Assembly: GCF_030651745.1 (NCBI RefSeq)
Contig: NZ_JAUSCC010000102.1
Location: 1 to 23,347 of the forward strand
Direction: 5' to 3'
Length of the DNA stretch: 23,347 bases
From: Methylophaga sp.
GTDB taxonomy: Bacteria > Pseudomonadota > Gammaproteobacteria > Nitrosococcales > Methylophagaceae
Of the stretch, positions 16,459-23,347 are shown in pieces (positions within the stretch are counted from its first letter, which is position 1; every line of letters begins with the position of its first letter). The position numbers and the translations under genes were made by a program. A model generated the notes under the pieces. That model saw only the letters and a list, made by a program, of their open reading frames with translations. It had not been told where the DNA came from and did not search any database.

Positions 16459-17238
16459 TTAATTCCTCAAGCCAGTGCCTTTATGCAGTAGATAAAGCGC
16501 ATAAGCGGTCAGAGCCGCGATAAACAGCAGGATGATGGCATAAGCAGCAACCACAGGAATATCCGAGACGCCCAATAAACCATAACGAAACGCATTGACC
16601 ATATATAGAACAGGATTTAATAGAGAGACGTTCTGCCAGAATTCCGGCAATAGCGAGATCGAATAAAACACACCACCCAGATAAGTAAGCGGCGTCAACA
16701 CAAAGGTGGGAATAATCGAAATTTCATCAAAGCTGCGCGCATACAGCGCGTTGATAAAGCCGCCAAGCGCGAACATGATGGCACTGAGGATGACCATGCT
16801 GATGGTGATACCAATATGTTGAATAGAGATTTTGGTAAAAATCAACGAAACCAGTGTCACAATCATGCCAACACATAATCCACGCGCCACTCCACCAGCC
16901 ACATAGCCAGCGAGAATAATATAGTTGGGCACCGGAGAGACTATTAGCTCTTCGATATGATTCTGAAACTTGGCGCTGAAAAATGACGACGCAACATTGG
17001 AATAGGCGTTATTAATAATCGCCATCATGATGATACCTGGCGCGATATATTCCATATAACTGAAACCATCCATTTCACCAATACGGCTGCCGATCAGGTT
17101 ACCGAAAATAATGAAATATAAAGTCATGGTTATCGCTGGAGGTAATAATGTCTGCGCCCAGATTCTCAGGAAACGACGGACTTCCCGCGTAACAATTGTC
17201 GAAAAGGCAATCCAGCGTAGTTGGCGACGATGATTCAT
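16459..17238 (-). CDS. yadH: ABC-2 type transporter permease, YadH family
   Basis: A 259-residue inner-membrane protein with six hydrophobic segments, the N-terminal REVRRFLRIWAQTLLPPAIT and the ABC-2 signature region around FVLTPLTYLGGVFYSISLLP. It forms an exporter with the YadG-like ATPase. The substrate is not known even in E. coli. The ATG at 17238 overlaps the yadG stop as ATGA, indicating coupling. Confidence 0.9.
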   Translation of the reverse strand: MNHRRQLRWIAFSTIVTREVRRFLRIWAQTLLPPAITMTLYFIIFGNLIGSRIGEMDGFSYMEYIAPGIIMMAIINNAYSNVASSFFSAKFQNHIEELIVSPVPNYIILAGYVAGGVARGLCVGMIVTLVSLIFTKISIQHIGITISMVILSAIMFALGGFINALYARSFDEISIIPTFVLTPLTYLGGVFYSISLLPEFWQNVSLLNPVLYMVNAFRYGLLGVSDIPVVAAYAIILLFIAALTAYALYLLHKGTGLRN

Positions 17239-18158
17239 TCCACTGTCTCCGGACGTTCAACCAGGGTTAAAAACAATTCTTCCAGACGATTCACCTTGTT
17301 TTTCATGCTACCCACTTTGATACCGCGTTTGGTCAACTCGCTGAACAAATCATTAAGACCTTCCTGACGCTGTAACTCGACTTCAATGGTATGGTCATCG
17401 ACCTGATGATAGGCGATGCCGTTTAACCGACTGCTATCGGTTAATGGTTCCAATAAATCCAACACAAATGTTTCTTTATCCAAACGATTTAACAGTGATT
17501 TCATATCGGTATTTTCAACAATGCGACCTTTGTCGATGATGGCGATATTGCGACAGAGGTTTTCTGCTTCTTCCAGATAATGGGTGGTCAAGATAATGGT
17601 GGTACCGCTTTGATTGATTTCACGAAGAAATACCCACATTGAACGCCGTAACTCGATATCCACGCCAGCAGTTGGTTCATCTAATATAAGTAGACGGGGA
17701 TTATGTACCAGTGCTCGGGCAATCATCAGTCGTCGTTTCATACCACCGGATAACGAACGAGATGCAGTATGCCGTTTTTCCCATAAGCCCAGTTGTTTCA
17801 ACAAGGCATCGGCGCGAGGTTCGGCCTGTTTGGCAGGAACGCCATAATATCCGGCCTGTGTCACCAGAATATGTTTGACCTGTTCAAAGCCATTAAAATT
17901 AAATTCCTGTGGCACCAGACCGATATAGCTTTTGGCCAGTTCAATCTGGCTATCCAGATCGGCATCGAAAATTTTCACCGAGCCACTGGATTTAGTCACT
18001 AGCGAGGTCAAAATGCTGATGGTCGTCGATTTGCCAGCACCGTTGGGGCCTAACAAGGCAAAGAAGTCACCTTCTTCAACTGTCAGGTTAATATCTTTCA
18101 GTGCTTCAAACCCATTACGATAGGTTTTATTCAGATGTTCGATGGTTAGCGCTTTCAC
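17235..18158 (-). CDS. yadG: ABC transporter ATP-binding protein, YadG family
   Basis: A 307-residue ATPase partner of YadH. Walker A GPNGAGKST (37-45), signature LSGGMKRRLMIARAL, Walker B LLILDEPTAGVD and the H-loop TTHYLEEAE are present. The frame is open further upstream to 18359, but that extension would run across the divergent mutH gene and has no family similarity. GTG at 18158 with GAGG 8 bases upstream gives the N-terminus KALTIEHLNKTY and the length of E. coli YadG (about 308). Confidence 0.92.
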   Translation of the reverse strand: MKALTIEHLNKTYRNGFEALKDINLTVEEGDFFALLGPNGAGKSTTISILTSLVTKSSGSVKIFDADLDSQIELAKSYIGLVPQEFNFNGFEQVKHILVTQAGYYGVPAKQAEPRADALLKQLGLWEKRHTASRSLSGGMKRRLMIARALVHNPRLLILDEPTAGVDIELRRSMWVFLREINQSGTTIILTTHYLEEAENLCRNIAIIDKGRIVENTDMKSLLNRLDKETFVLDLLEPLTDSSRLNGIAYHQVDDHTIEVELQRQEGLNDLFSELTKRGIKVGSMKNKVNRLEELFLTLVERPETVE

Positions 18159-18197
18159 CGGAACCGCCTCAAGCAGATTTAAACGTACTAGATTATC

Positions 18198-18899
18198 ATG
18201 CCACCCATGTCTGATGATATTTACCCCAACCTTATTACTCGTTTGCCACCGACTACAGAAGCAGAGCTGATGCTTCGTTGTCAGCAAATTGCCGGCAAAA
18301 CGGTAGGACAACTGGCACAACAATGTCAGATGAATGTTCCTGCAGATCTGCGCCGACACAAAGGCTGGCAGGGTAATTTGTTAGAACGCGTTTTAGGTGC
18401 TGATGCCGGTAACCAGGCTGAACCGGATTTTGTGGCTTTGGGTATTGAATTGAAAACTATTCCGTTGAATAGTCGAGGAGAGCCCAAAGAATCGACCTAT
18501 GTCTGTACCGTTTCTCCTCGGGCGGCCGCAGAAACCCATTGGCAGACCTGTTGGTTGCGTCGTAAACTGAGCAAGGTTTTGTGGCTGCCAATTGAGGCGG
18601 AGAACTCGATTCCGCTTGAAGAACGCTATGTTGGACAGGCCATTTTATGGCAACCTTCAGAGCACCAGGGAATTGTTCTGCGACAGGATTGGGAAGAATT
18701 GATGGAAATTATGATTGCAGAAGGCGCTGTTACCGCTAAATTAGGGCGTTATCTGCAAATTCGTCCCAAGGCCGCACATAGCCGCATTACCAACCGTCAA
18801 ATTGGTTATGACGGTGAGGTTGAATTGCATCACCCATGCGGTTTTTATCTTCGTACCAGCTTTACGCAACAAATTCTGTCAGGGAAAGCTTGCTGTTAA
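18198..18899 (+). CDS. mutH: DNA mismatch repair endonuclease MutH
   Basis: Nicks the unmethylated strand at hemimethylated GATC sites once activated by MutS-MutL. The 233-residue protein contains the catalytic D-x6-E-x-K set in EPDFVALGIELKTIPL (Asp77, Glu84, Lys86) with Glu63 in WQGNLLERVLG as the fourth acidic residue, as in E. coli MutH. Its presence implies a Dam-type methylase elsewhere. ATG at 18198 or 18207 is possible; neither has a clear ribosome-binding site. Only 39 bases separate it from the divergent yadG, so promoters must overlap coding sequence. Confidence 0.95.
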   Translation: MPPMSDDIYPNLITRLPPTTEAELMLRCQQIAGKTVGQLAQQCQMNVPADLRRHKGWQGNLLERVLGADAGNQAEPDFVALGIELKTIPLNSRGEPKESTYVCTVSPRAAAETHWQTCWLRRKLSKVLWLPIEAENSIPLEERYVGQAILWQPSEHQGIVLRQDWEELMEIMIAEGAVTAKLGRYLQIRPKAAHSRITNRQIGYDGEVELHHPCGFYLRTSFTQQILSGKACC

Positions 18900-18945
18900 T
18901 GTTCAGCAACAGGCAGAATGCCCATTAGTAAAAAGGATTGGTTTA

Positions 18946-20265
18946 GTGCAAAAACTCAATGCATTAGTAGTAGACGCTTCTACAGAATTCAGAAATACAG
19001 CCCGCGCATTACTGTCTGCCGCAGGTTTTGAAGCAGACATCGCCGAAACCGGCTATCAGGGGCTGGAATATGCTCAGCAAACACGCTATCGATTAGTCTG
19101 TTGCAGTGATGATTTGCCGGATATTGCTGGCAGCGAATTCTGCGGGCAATTACGCGCCATCAATGGCTACGATTATGCTGCAGTGCTAATCATGACGGAA
19201 AGTGATAATGCACGAATTCTCAAACAGGCATTGCTGGCCGGCGCCACCGATATTTTCAGCAAACATGATGAGTCCGAGTTAGGTATTTATGTACAGCGCC
19301 TCGCTCAGCGAGAAACCCGCCAATTATCTGGCCGGGTTTTGTTTATCGAAGACTCCCGAGTATTACAAACCATCATTATCGATTTATTGACCGATATGGG
19401 ACTGGATGTCGATGCCTATACCTTTGCAGAAGAGGCTTGGGAGGCATTCAGCGGTGGGGATTACGATCTGGTTATTACCGATATCATGCTGGAAGGCAGC
19501 ATGAGTGGGATTACACTGGTCAGAAAGATCCGCCGTTTGCGAGAAGACTATGGCAATGTGCCGATCATCGCGACCTCGGGTTTTGATAATGTGTCACGTA
19601 AAATCGAGTTATTTCATCTTGGCGTTAATGACTTTGTCTCTAAACCTATTGTTCGCGAAGAATTACGCCAACGGGTGTTTAACCACATTACCAGCTACCA
19701 GAATTTTCGTGAATTAAGAGCCCAGCAAAACTCCTTATGCAGTTTGGCAATGCTCGATGAATTGACACAGCTGTTTAACCGGCATGCTTTGCGGGAATTT
19801 GCCGGTAAATATTTAAGCGAAGCCTATCGATTCAAACGTGATTTGGCGATGGCGGTCATCGATTTGGATCACTTCAGGGCAATTAATGAACAGTATGGCT
19901 TTGTGCGAGGCGATAATCTGCTGGCAGAATTGGGTAACTGGCTGAAACGCCATGTCCGCGATGTAGATATGATTGCTCGCTGGTCCGGTGAGGAATTTGT
20001 ATTGTTATTGCCGGGTTGTGACAACCAGATGGCATCACAGTTAATGCAACGCATGCAGAAGCGGCTGACACGATTTAAACCTGCAAGTATCACGATCACC
20101 ATCAGTGTGGGGGTCGCGACACTGCGTCATGACAAGCAAGATACTCTTAATAGCTTATTTGAGATGGCGGATCGTGCTATGTATCAGGCAAAAATGGCTG
20201 GCCGAAACTGTGTCAGAATCTATCAGGCAGAATCTGAGCTGCCGATCCATGAAACTCAGGAATAA
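18946..20265 (+). CDS. double-receiver response regulator with GGDEF domain (PleD-like)
   Basis: A 439-residue cytoplasmic REC-REC-GGDEF protein, probably a diguanylate cyclase. REC1 (about 3-120) is degenerate: in VCCSDDLPD the phospho-acceptor aspartate position carries Ser54. REC2 (about 129-250) is complete: IEDS, Asp179 in VITDIML, TSG and Lys233 in SKP. The GGDEF domain (about 268-430) has DELTQLFNRHAL, the active-site variant RWSGEEF (347-351 for SGEEF) and an intact inhibitory site RDVD (338-341) five residues before it. The SGEEF form is unusual, but related variants can be active. The start is GTG at 18946 with AAGGA 9 bases upstream; the open frame reaches back into mutH, but without family similarity. 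It follows mutH by 46 bases, likely in one transcript, and ends inside prmB's 3' end (10-base overlap). Confidence 0.9.
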   Translation: MQKLNALVVDASTEFRNTARALLSAAGFEADIAETGYQGLEYAQQTRYRLVCCSDDLPDIAGSEFCGQLRAINGYDYAAVLIMTESDNARILKQALLAGATDIFSKHDESELGIYVQRLAQRETRQLSGRVLFIEDSRVLQTIIIDLLTDMGLDVDAYTFAEEAWEAFSGGDYDLVITDIMLEGSMSGITLVRKIRRLREDYGNVPIIATSGFDNVSRKIELFHLGVNDFVSKPIVREELRQRVFNHITSYQNFRELRAQQNSLCSLAMLDELTQLFNRHALREFAGKYLSEAYRFKRDLAMAVIDLDHFRAINEQYGFVRGDNLLAELGNWLKRHVRDVDMIARWSGEEFVLLLPGCDNQMASQLMQRMQKRLTRFKPASITITISVGVATLRHDKQDTLNSLFEMADRAMYQAKMAGRNCVRIYQAESELPIHETQE

Positions 20266-21185
20266 CTTTTAGCAAATTCAGCACATTGTGACTGAGTTAG
20301 CATAAAGATCCCGTGACCGCCTTGTTCCAAGTCTAGCCATAAAAAATGGGTTTCCGGCCATCTTTCATCTACCGCCAGATCGCTATTGCCCACTTCTACA
20401 AACAATAAACCCTGCGGTGTTAGAAACTGGGCGGCACCGATAATTATCTGTTCAACCAATGCCAGCCCATTATCATCAGCCTGTAACGCATGTACCGGCT
20501 CATGATGATATTCGGCCGGCAGACTGGCCATTTCGAGGTCGCCTACATAAGGCGGATTGCTGATGATCAAGTCATACTGCCGATCACTATCTAATTCTGC
20601 CCATAAATCGGATTTGATAAGGTTCAGTTCATCGCCAAGCAGGTGTTTGTTTTTATTGATCTGCGCGACGTTTAACGCTTCTTCACTGATATCTACCGCA
20701 TCGACTTCTGCATGTTCAAATGTCATCGCCAATGCAATGGCGATGCAGGCGCTGCCGGTACACATATCCAGAATACGCTCCACCGAATCAGCATTTTGCA
20801 GCCATGGTGCAAATTGGCTATCAATCAATTCTGCAAAAGGAGAGCGGGGGATCAGTACCCGTTCATCGACATAAAAGGGTAAACCAGCAAACCAGGCTTC
20901 ATGAGTCAGATAGGGGACGGGTACACGCTGTTCAATTCGTCGTTTAACCAATTGCAGTAACGCGTGTTTTTCAGCACTGCAAAGTCGGCCATCAAGAAAC
21001 AGTTCCGGTAACTCAGTTACCGGAAGTTTCAGGCTATGCAGTATCAGTTGAGTCGCTTCATTAAAAGCATCATTGTTGCCGTGACCAAAGAATAATCTGG
21101 CTTCTTCAAAGCGGGATGTGGTCCAACGCAAAAAATCACGTAAGGTACTGAGTTCAGCCTCAGCGGCCTGATAATCTGTTGCCAT
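20256..21185 (-). CDS. prmB: ribosomal protein L3 N5-glutamine methyltransferase
   Basis: SAM-dependent methyltransferase that modifies a glutamine of ribosomal protein L3. The 309-residue protein has the SAM-binding motif DMCTGSACIAIALA (about 140-153) and the catalytic NPPY (210-213) in the PrmB form NPPYVGDLEMASLPAEYHHEP, which separates it from PrmC. The ATG at 21185 shares its A with the last base of the leuC stop (TAATG), so translation is coupled to the leuC 3' part. PrmB genes are more often found next to aroC. Its 3' end overlaps the convergent GGDEF gene by 10 bases. Confidence 0.95.
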   Translation of the reverse strand: MATDYQAAEAELSTLRDFLRWTTSRFEEARLFFGHGNNDAFNEATQLILHSLKLPVTELPELFLDGRLCSAEKHALLQLVKRRIEQRVPVPYLTHEAWFAGLPFYVDERVLIPRSPFAELIDSQFAPWLQNADSVERILDMCTGSACIAIALAMTFEHAEVDAVDISEEALNVAQINKNKHLLGDELNLIKSDLWAELDSDRQYDLIISNPPYVGDLEMASLPAEYHHEPVHALQADDNGLALVEQIIIGAAQFLTPQGLLFVEVGNSDLAVDERWPETHFLWLDLEQGGHGIFMLTQSQCAEFAKSYS

Positions 21186-21817
21186 TAATGTGCTGTGATA
21201 TCAACGAAATGGCCTGCAATTGCTGCTGCTGCCGCCATTGCAGGGCTGACCAAGTGGGTACGACCACCCTGGCCTTGTCTGCCTTCAAAATTACGATTTG
21301 AAGTTGAGGCGCAATGCTCACCGGCTTCCAGACGATCAGCATTCATTGCCAGGCACATGGAACAGCCTGGATCGCGCCATTCAAATCCTGCTTCAACAAA
21401 GATTTTATCCAACCCTTCCTGCTCAGCCTGTTGTTTGACCAGGCCAGACCCCGGAACGACCATTGCTTGTTTCACTGTTGTCGCAACTTTGCCACCTTTA
21501 ATTGCCGCTGCAGCTTCACGCAAATCTTCAATTCGTGAATTGGTGCAAGAGCCTATAAAGACTCGGTCTAAACGAATATCCTGAACTGGCTGATTGGCAT
21601 TCAAACCCATATATTTCAATGCTTTCAACATGCCGTTACGCTTTACAGTATCTGTTTCTGCGTCGGGATCCGGGATATTGGCATCCACTGGCACCACCAT
21701 TTCTGGTGAGGTGCCCCAGGTAACCTGCGGTTTGATTTGACTGGCATCAAGCGTCACCACATTATCAAAATGCGCATCGGCAACGCTGTGTAATTCGCGC
21801 CATGAAGCGATAGCCAT
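21185..21817 (-). CDS. leuC: C-terminal LeuC fragment, possibly translated on its own
   Basis: The 210-residue C-terminal half of LeuC begins with ATG directly after the in-frame TAA. AAAGGTGA, which encodes part of APKGEH in the first half, lies about 10 bases before this ATG and is a very good ribosome-binding sequence. The fragment carries all three Fe-S ligand cysteines (GSCTNSR and GCSMC) and the [12 protein letters not shown] segment, while the substrate-binding GDSHTSTHG motif is on the other half. Separate translation is possible but unproven. Confidence 0.45.
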   Translation of the reverse strand: MAIASWRELHSVADAHFDNVVTLDASQIKPQVTWGTSPEMVVPVDANIPDPDAETDTVKRNGMLKALKYMGLNANQPVQDIRLDRVFIGSCTNSRIEDLREAAAAIKGGKVATTVKQAMVVPGSGLVKQQAEQEGLDKIFVEAGFEWRDPGCSMCLAMNADRLEAGEHCASTSNRNFEGRQGQGGRTHLVSPAMAAAAAIAGHFVDITAH

Positions 21818-22588
21818 TTACCAATGTTCACCTTTTGGAGCAAATGGACGATCTTTCAGATAATTGATGGTTGTGTCATCTACAGCAATCATGCCAGCCC
21901 GTGCACCAGCTTCAATGGTCATATTACAAACGGTCATTCGGCCTTCCATCGACAACGCCTGAATAGCTTCACCGGCAAATTCGATAGCGTAGCCTGTACC
22001 ACCTGCCGTACCGATTTTTCCAATGATAGCCAACACGATATCTTTGGCGGTAATGCCTTGATTAACATGACCTTCAACTTTGACCAGCATATTTTTGGAT
22101 TTACGTTGGATCAGACATTGGGTTGCCATCACGTGCTCAACTTCTGATGTACCGATACCAAATGCCAAAGCGCCAAATGCACCATGAGTCGAAGTATGTG
22201 AATCACCACAAACAACAGTCATTCCAGGTAGCGTGGCACCTTGTTCAGGACCGACAACATGCACAATGCCTTGACGTAAATCATTCAGGCCAAATTCAGT
22301 GATACCAAATTGTGCGCAATTCTGATCCAGTGTTTCGACCTGTAATCGTGAAATAGGATCGGCAATACCTTGTTCACGATGGCTGGTTGGCACATTGTGA
22401 TCTGGTGTTGCCAGGATAGAATTCAAACGATATGGAGTACGTCCAGCCAGACGTAAACCTTCAAAGGCCTGCGGAGAGGTGACTTCATGGACCAGATGGC
22501 GATCAATATAAATCAACGCAGTACCATCTTGTTCACTGCGAACTACATGTTGATCCCACAATTTGTCGTAAAGTGTTTTGGCGGACAT
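21185..22588 (-). pseudogene. leuC: 3-isopropylmalate dehydratase large subunit, interrupted by an in-frame stop
   Basis: LeuC isomerises 2-isopropylmalate to 3-isopropylmalate in leucine synthesis, as a [4Fe-4S] enzyme with LeuD. The full frame, from ATG 22588 ([16 protein letters not shown]) to TAA 21185, would give the usual length of about 467 residues, but codon 257 (21820-21818) is TAA. Sequence on both sides is normal and aligns without a gap: N-terminal [21 protein letters not shown], then APKGEHW, stop, [10 protein letters not shown]. The stop stands where E. coli LeuC has an aspartate. The fragments therefore differ from an intact gene by one codon. It may be a nonsense mutation, a base error, or a gene split that still works by reinitiation. 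leuD does not follow; prmB does. Confidence 0.85.
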
Positions 22589-22591
22589 AAA

Positions 22592-22640
22592 TCTCAAAAC
22601 CGGATTAATTTAAATAGCAGAACATTATACCGTTTTGAGA
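22592..22640. repeat. inverted repeat flanking the leuC -10 element
   Basis: TCTCAAAACCGG (22592-22603) and CCGTTTTGAGA (22630-22640) are reverse complements apart from one extra C. They are 26 bases apart and bracket the leuC -10 hexamer and start site; the arm nearest the gene reaches to within 3 bases of the leuC ATG. This arrangement suggests a bipartite operator. Confidence 0.5.
22624..22629 (-). promoter_or_regulatory. leuC -10 element
   Basis: A perfect TATAAT on the minus strand, 35 bases upstream of the leuC ATG and downstream of the hps-hxlB terminator. No good -35 hexamer stands 16-18 bases further up, so the promoter may need an activator. Confidence 0.55.
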
Positions 22641-22658
22641 CAGGAGAACGACAGACAT

Positions 22659-22692
22659 AAAAAAACGGGCAACCCAAAGATTGCCCGTTTTT
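22659..22692 (-). terminator. strong intrinsic terminator after hps-hxlB
   Basis: Hairpin with perfect 12-bp arms AAAAACGGGCAA / TTGCCCGTTTTT (22661-22672 and 22681-22692) and an 8-base loop, followed on the minus strand by a run of seven T. It lies 21 bases after the hxlB stop. The plus strand also has a T-rich tail, so it may work in both directions. Confidence 0.93.
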
Positions 22693-22713
22693 ATTTATTG
22701 CTAAGGAAAGTGG

Positions 22714-23253
22714 TTATTCCATATTAGCGTGTCTATATCTCATCTCTTCTTCCGGAATACCTTTCTCATGAATTAAATGAGAAACAATGGCTTCCAGGAA
22801 AATCAATGTAGACAATTCAAACATGGTTCCCATCGGCATGCCCTTTGTAGGAGCAAAGCTGTCATCAGTACCAATCTGAATTGTTTTATCAGCAAGATCA
22901 CCAATCGTTGAACTGGATTTTGAACAAATCAAAACCACTTTAGCGTTCTCGGATTTAGCTTTATTCGCAAATGAAATCAGCTGTGTTGTCTCACCTGAAC
23001 CCGAAATAACGATTAACAAATCGCCTTCGCGGATACTTGGTGTACTGATCTCACCTTGAACATAGACTGTATAACCACTATGCATCAGCCTCATACCCAG
23101 GAAGTTACCAACAAGTCTTGAACGACCTGCGCCAGTGATGAAGATGCGCTTGGCATCATCACACATAGCAACAAATTCGGCTTCAAGTGAACTGTCAGTT
23201 GCTTTAAGGATATCAGTGATTTTGTTTACAACTAGATCACGATGCATTGTCAT
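22714..23253 (-). CDS. hxlB: 6-phospho-3-hexuloisomerase (RuMP pathway)
   Basis: Isomerises D-arabino-3-hexulose 6-phosphate to fructose 6-phosphate, the second step of formaldehyde fixation by the ribulose monophosphate cycle. The 179-residue protein is a single SIS domain: FITGAGRSRLVGNFLGMRLMH, then VISGSGETTQLISFANKAK, and the C-terminal PMGTMFELSTLIFLEAIV. Length and motifs match bacterial Phi/HxlB. The ATG at 23253 has AAGGA 9 bases upstream and lies 11 bases after the hps stop. Close linkage to hps confirms the role and points to a methylotroph. Confidence 0.95.
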   Translation of the reverse strand: MTMHRDLVVNKITDILKATDSSLEAEFVAMCDDAKRIFITGAGRSRLVGNFLGMRLMHSGYTVYVQGEISTPSIREGDLLIVISGSGETTQLISFANKAKSENAKVVLICSKSSSTIGDLADKTIQIGTDDSFAPTKGMPMGTMFELSTLIFLEAIVSHLIHEKGIPEEEMRYRHANME

Positions 23254-23264
23254 TTTACTAATCC

Positions 23265-23347
23265 TTATGCTGCGTCAACCAATGCACGCAGTTCTTTAGC
23301 AGATTCAGCTGGAGAAGGAGCACCGTAGATAGCTGCACCAACAACAA
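23265..23347 (-). CDS. hxlA: 3-hexulose-6-phosphate synthase, C-terminal end (partial)
   Basis: Only the last 26 codons are in the window: VVGAAIYGAPSPAESAKEL and then RALVDAA before TAA. The G-A-I-Y-G-A-x-x-P-x-x-A-A/S-x-E-L-R pattern is the C-terminal signature of hexulose-phosphate synthase, which condenses formaldehyde with ribulose 5-phosphate. The following hxlB gene supports the call. The start lies beyond the right edge. Confidence 0.9.
   Translation of the reverse strand, partial: VVGAAIYGAPSPAESAKELRALVDAA

Noticed and set aside
18159..18359. N-terminal extension of yadG by 67 codons
   Set aside because: The extension overlaps the divergent mutH start, has no ABC-family similarity, and a GTG with a good ribosome-binding site gives the normal family length.
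18802..18945. Longer start for the GGDEF gene inside mutH
   Set aside because: The extra 48 residues are the mutH sequence read in another frame and look unlike any receiver domain; GTG 18946 has AAGGA at the right distance.
21195..21584. 129-codon open frame on the plus strand opposite leuC
   Set aside because: It is antisense to strongly conserved LeuC sequence including the Fe-S cysteines and has no recognisable features; a shadow of the real gene. The same holds for the other antisense frames in the window.
1..23347. CRISPR arrays, insertion sequences, integrases, tRNA or rRNA genes
   Set aside because: No regularly spaced repeats, transposase motifs, att-like direct repeats or cloverleaf patterns were seen; the window is dense core genome.

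Overview
The window looks like a chromosomal core region of a methylotrophic gammaproteobacterium. Two points support this. The right edge carries the ribulose-monophosphate formaldehyde-fixation pair (hexulose-phosphate synthase tail and 6-phospho-3-hexuloisomerase). The rest is gammaproteobacterial in flavour (mutH, prmB, dusA, yadGH, and the rpoN-hpf-ptsN order). A Methylophaga-like organism is my best guess; this is inference from gene content, not from a database search. Nearly all genes are on the minus strand, so the layout is best read from right to left. Coding density is high: no gene-free stretch exceeds about 225 bases, and the longest one is occupied by a riboswitch leader.

Right to left: (1) 23347-22714, hps (partial) and hxlB, closed by a strong terminator. 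(2) 22640-20256, a leuC gene interrupted by one in-frame TAA that is followed directly by ATG, and prmB overlapping it by one base. (3) 18198-20265 on the plus strand, mutH and a double-receiver GGDEF protein, whose 3' end overlaps prmB tail to tail. (4) 18158-16459, the ABC exporter pair yadG-yadH. (5) dusA (plus strand), divergent from a YgjP-like metallopeptidase. (6) 14653-11045, a SAM-cycle operon: promoter, S-adenosylhomocysteine riboswitch, metK, ahcY, an intrinsic terminator, then metF. (7) 11025-9347, tungstate transporter genes tupB-tupC without tupA. (8) 9260-3924, rpoN, hpf, ptsN, a short hprK, an EIIA-Man family gene, ptsH and ptsI. (9) 3781-135, mgtE, aroC and an HcaT-like MFS transporter.

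The functional blocks are coherent. Block 8 is a phosphotransferase chain (EI, HPr, EIIA-Man, EIIA-Ntr, HPr kinase) with no membrane permease in sight, so it is probably regulatory rather than sugar-transporting. Block 6 makes SAM, hydrolyses SAH and supplies methyl-THF, with SAH itself as the likely signal.

I did not find a clearly new system. The observations most worth a second look are the interrupted leuC, the SAH riboswitch placed in front of metK with a terminator inside the operon, the catalytic-core-only HprK next to a missing rapZ, the symmetric element around the leuC promoter, and the phospho-acceptor-less first receiver domain of the GGDEF protein.
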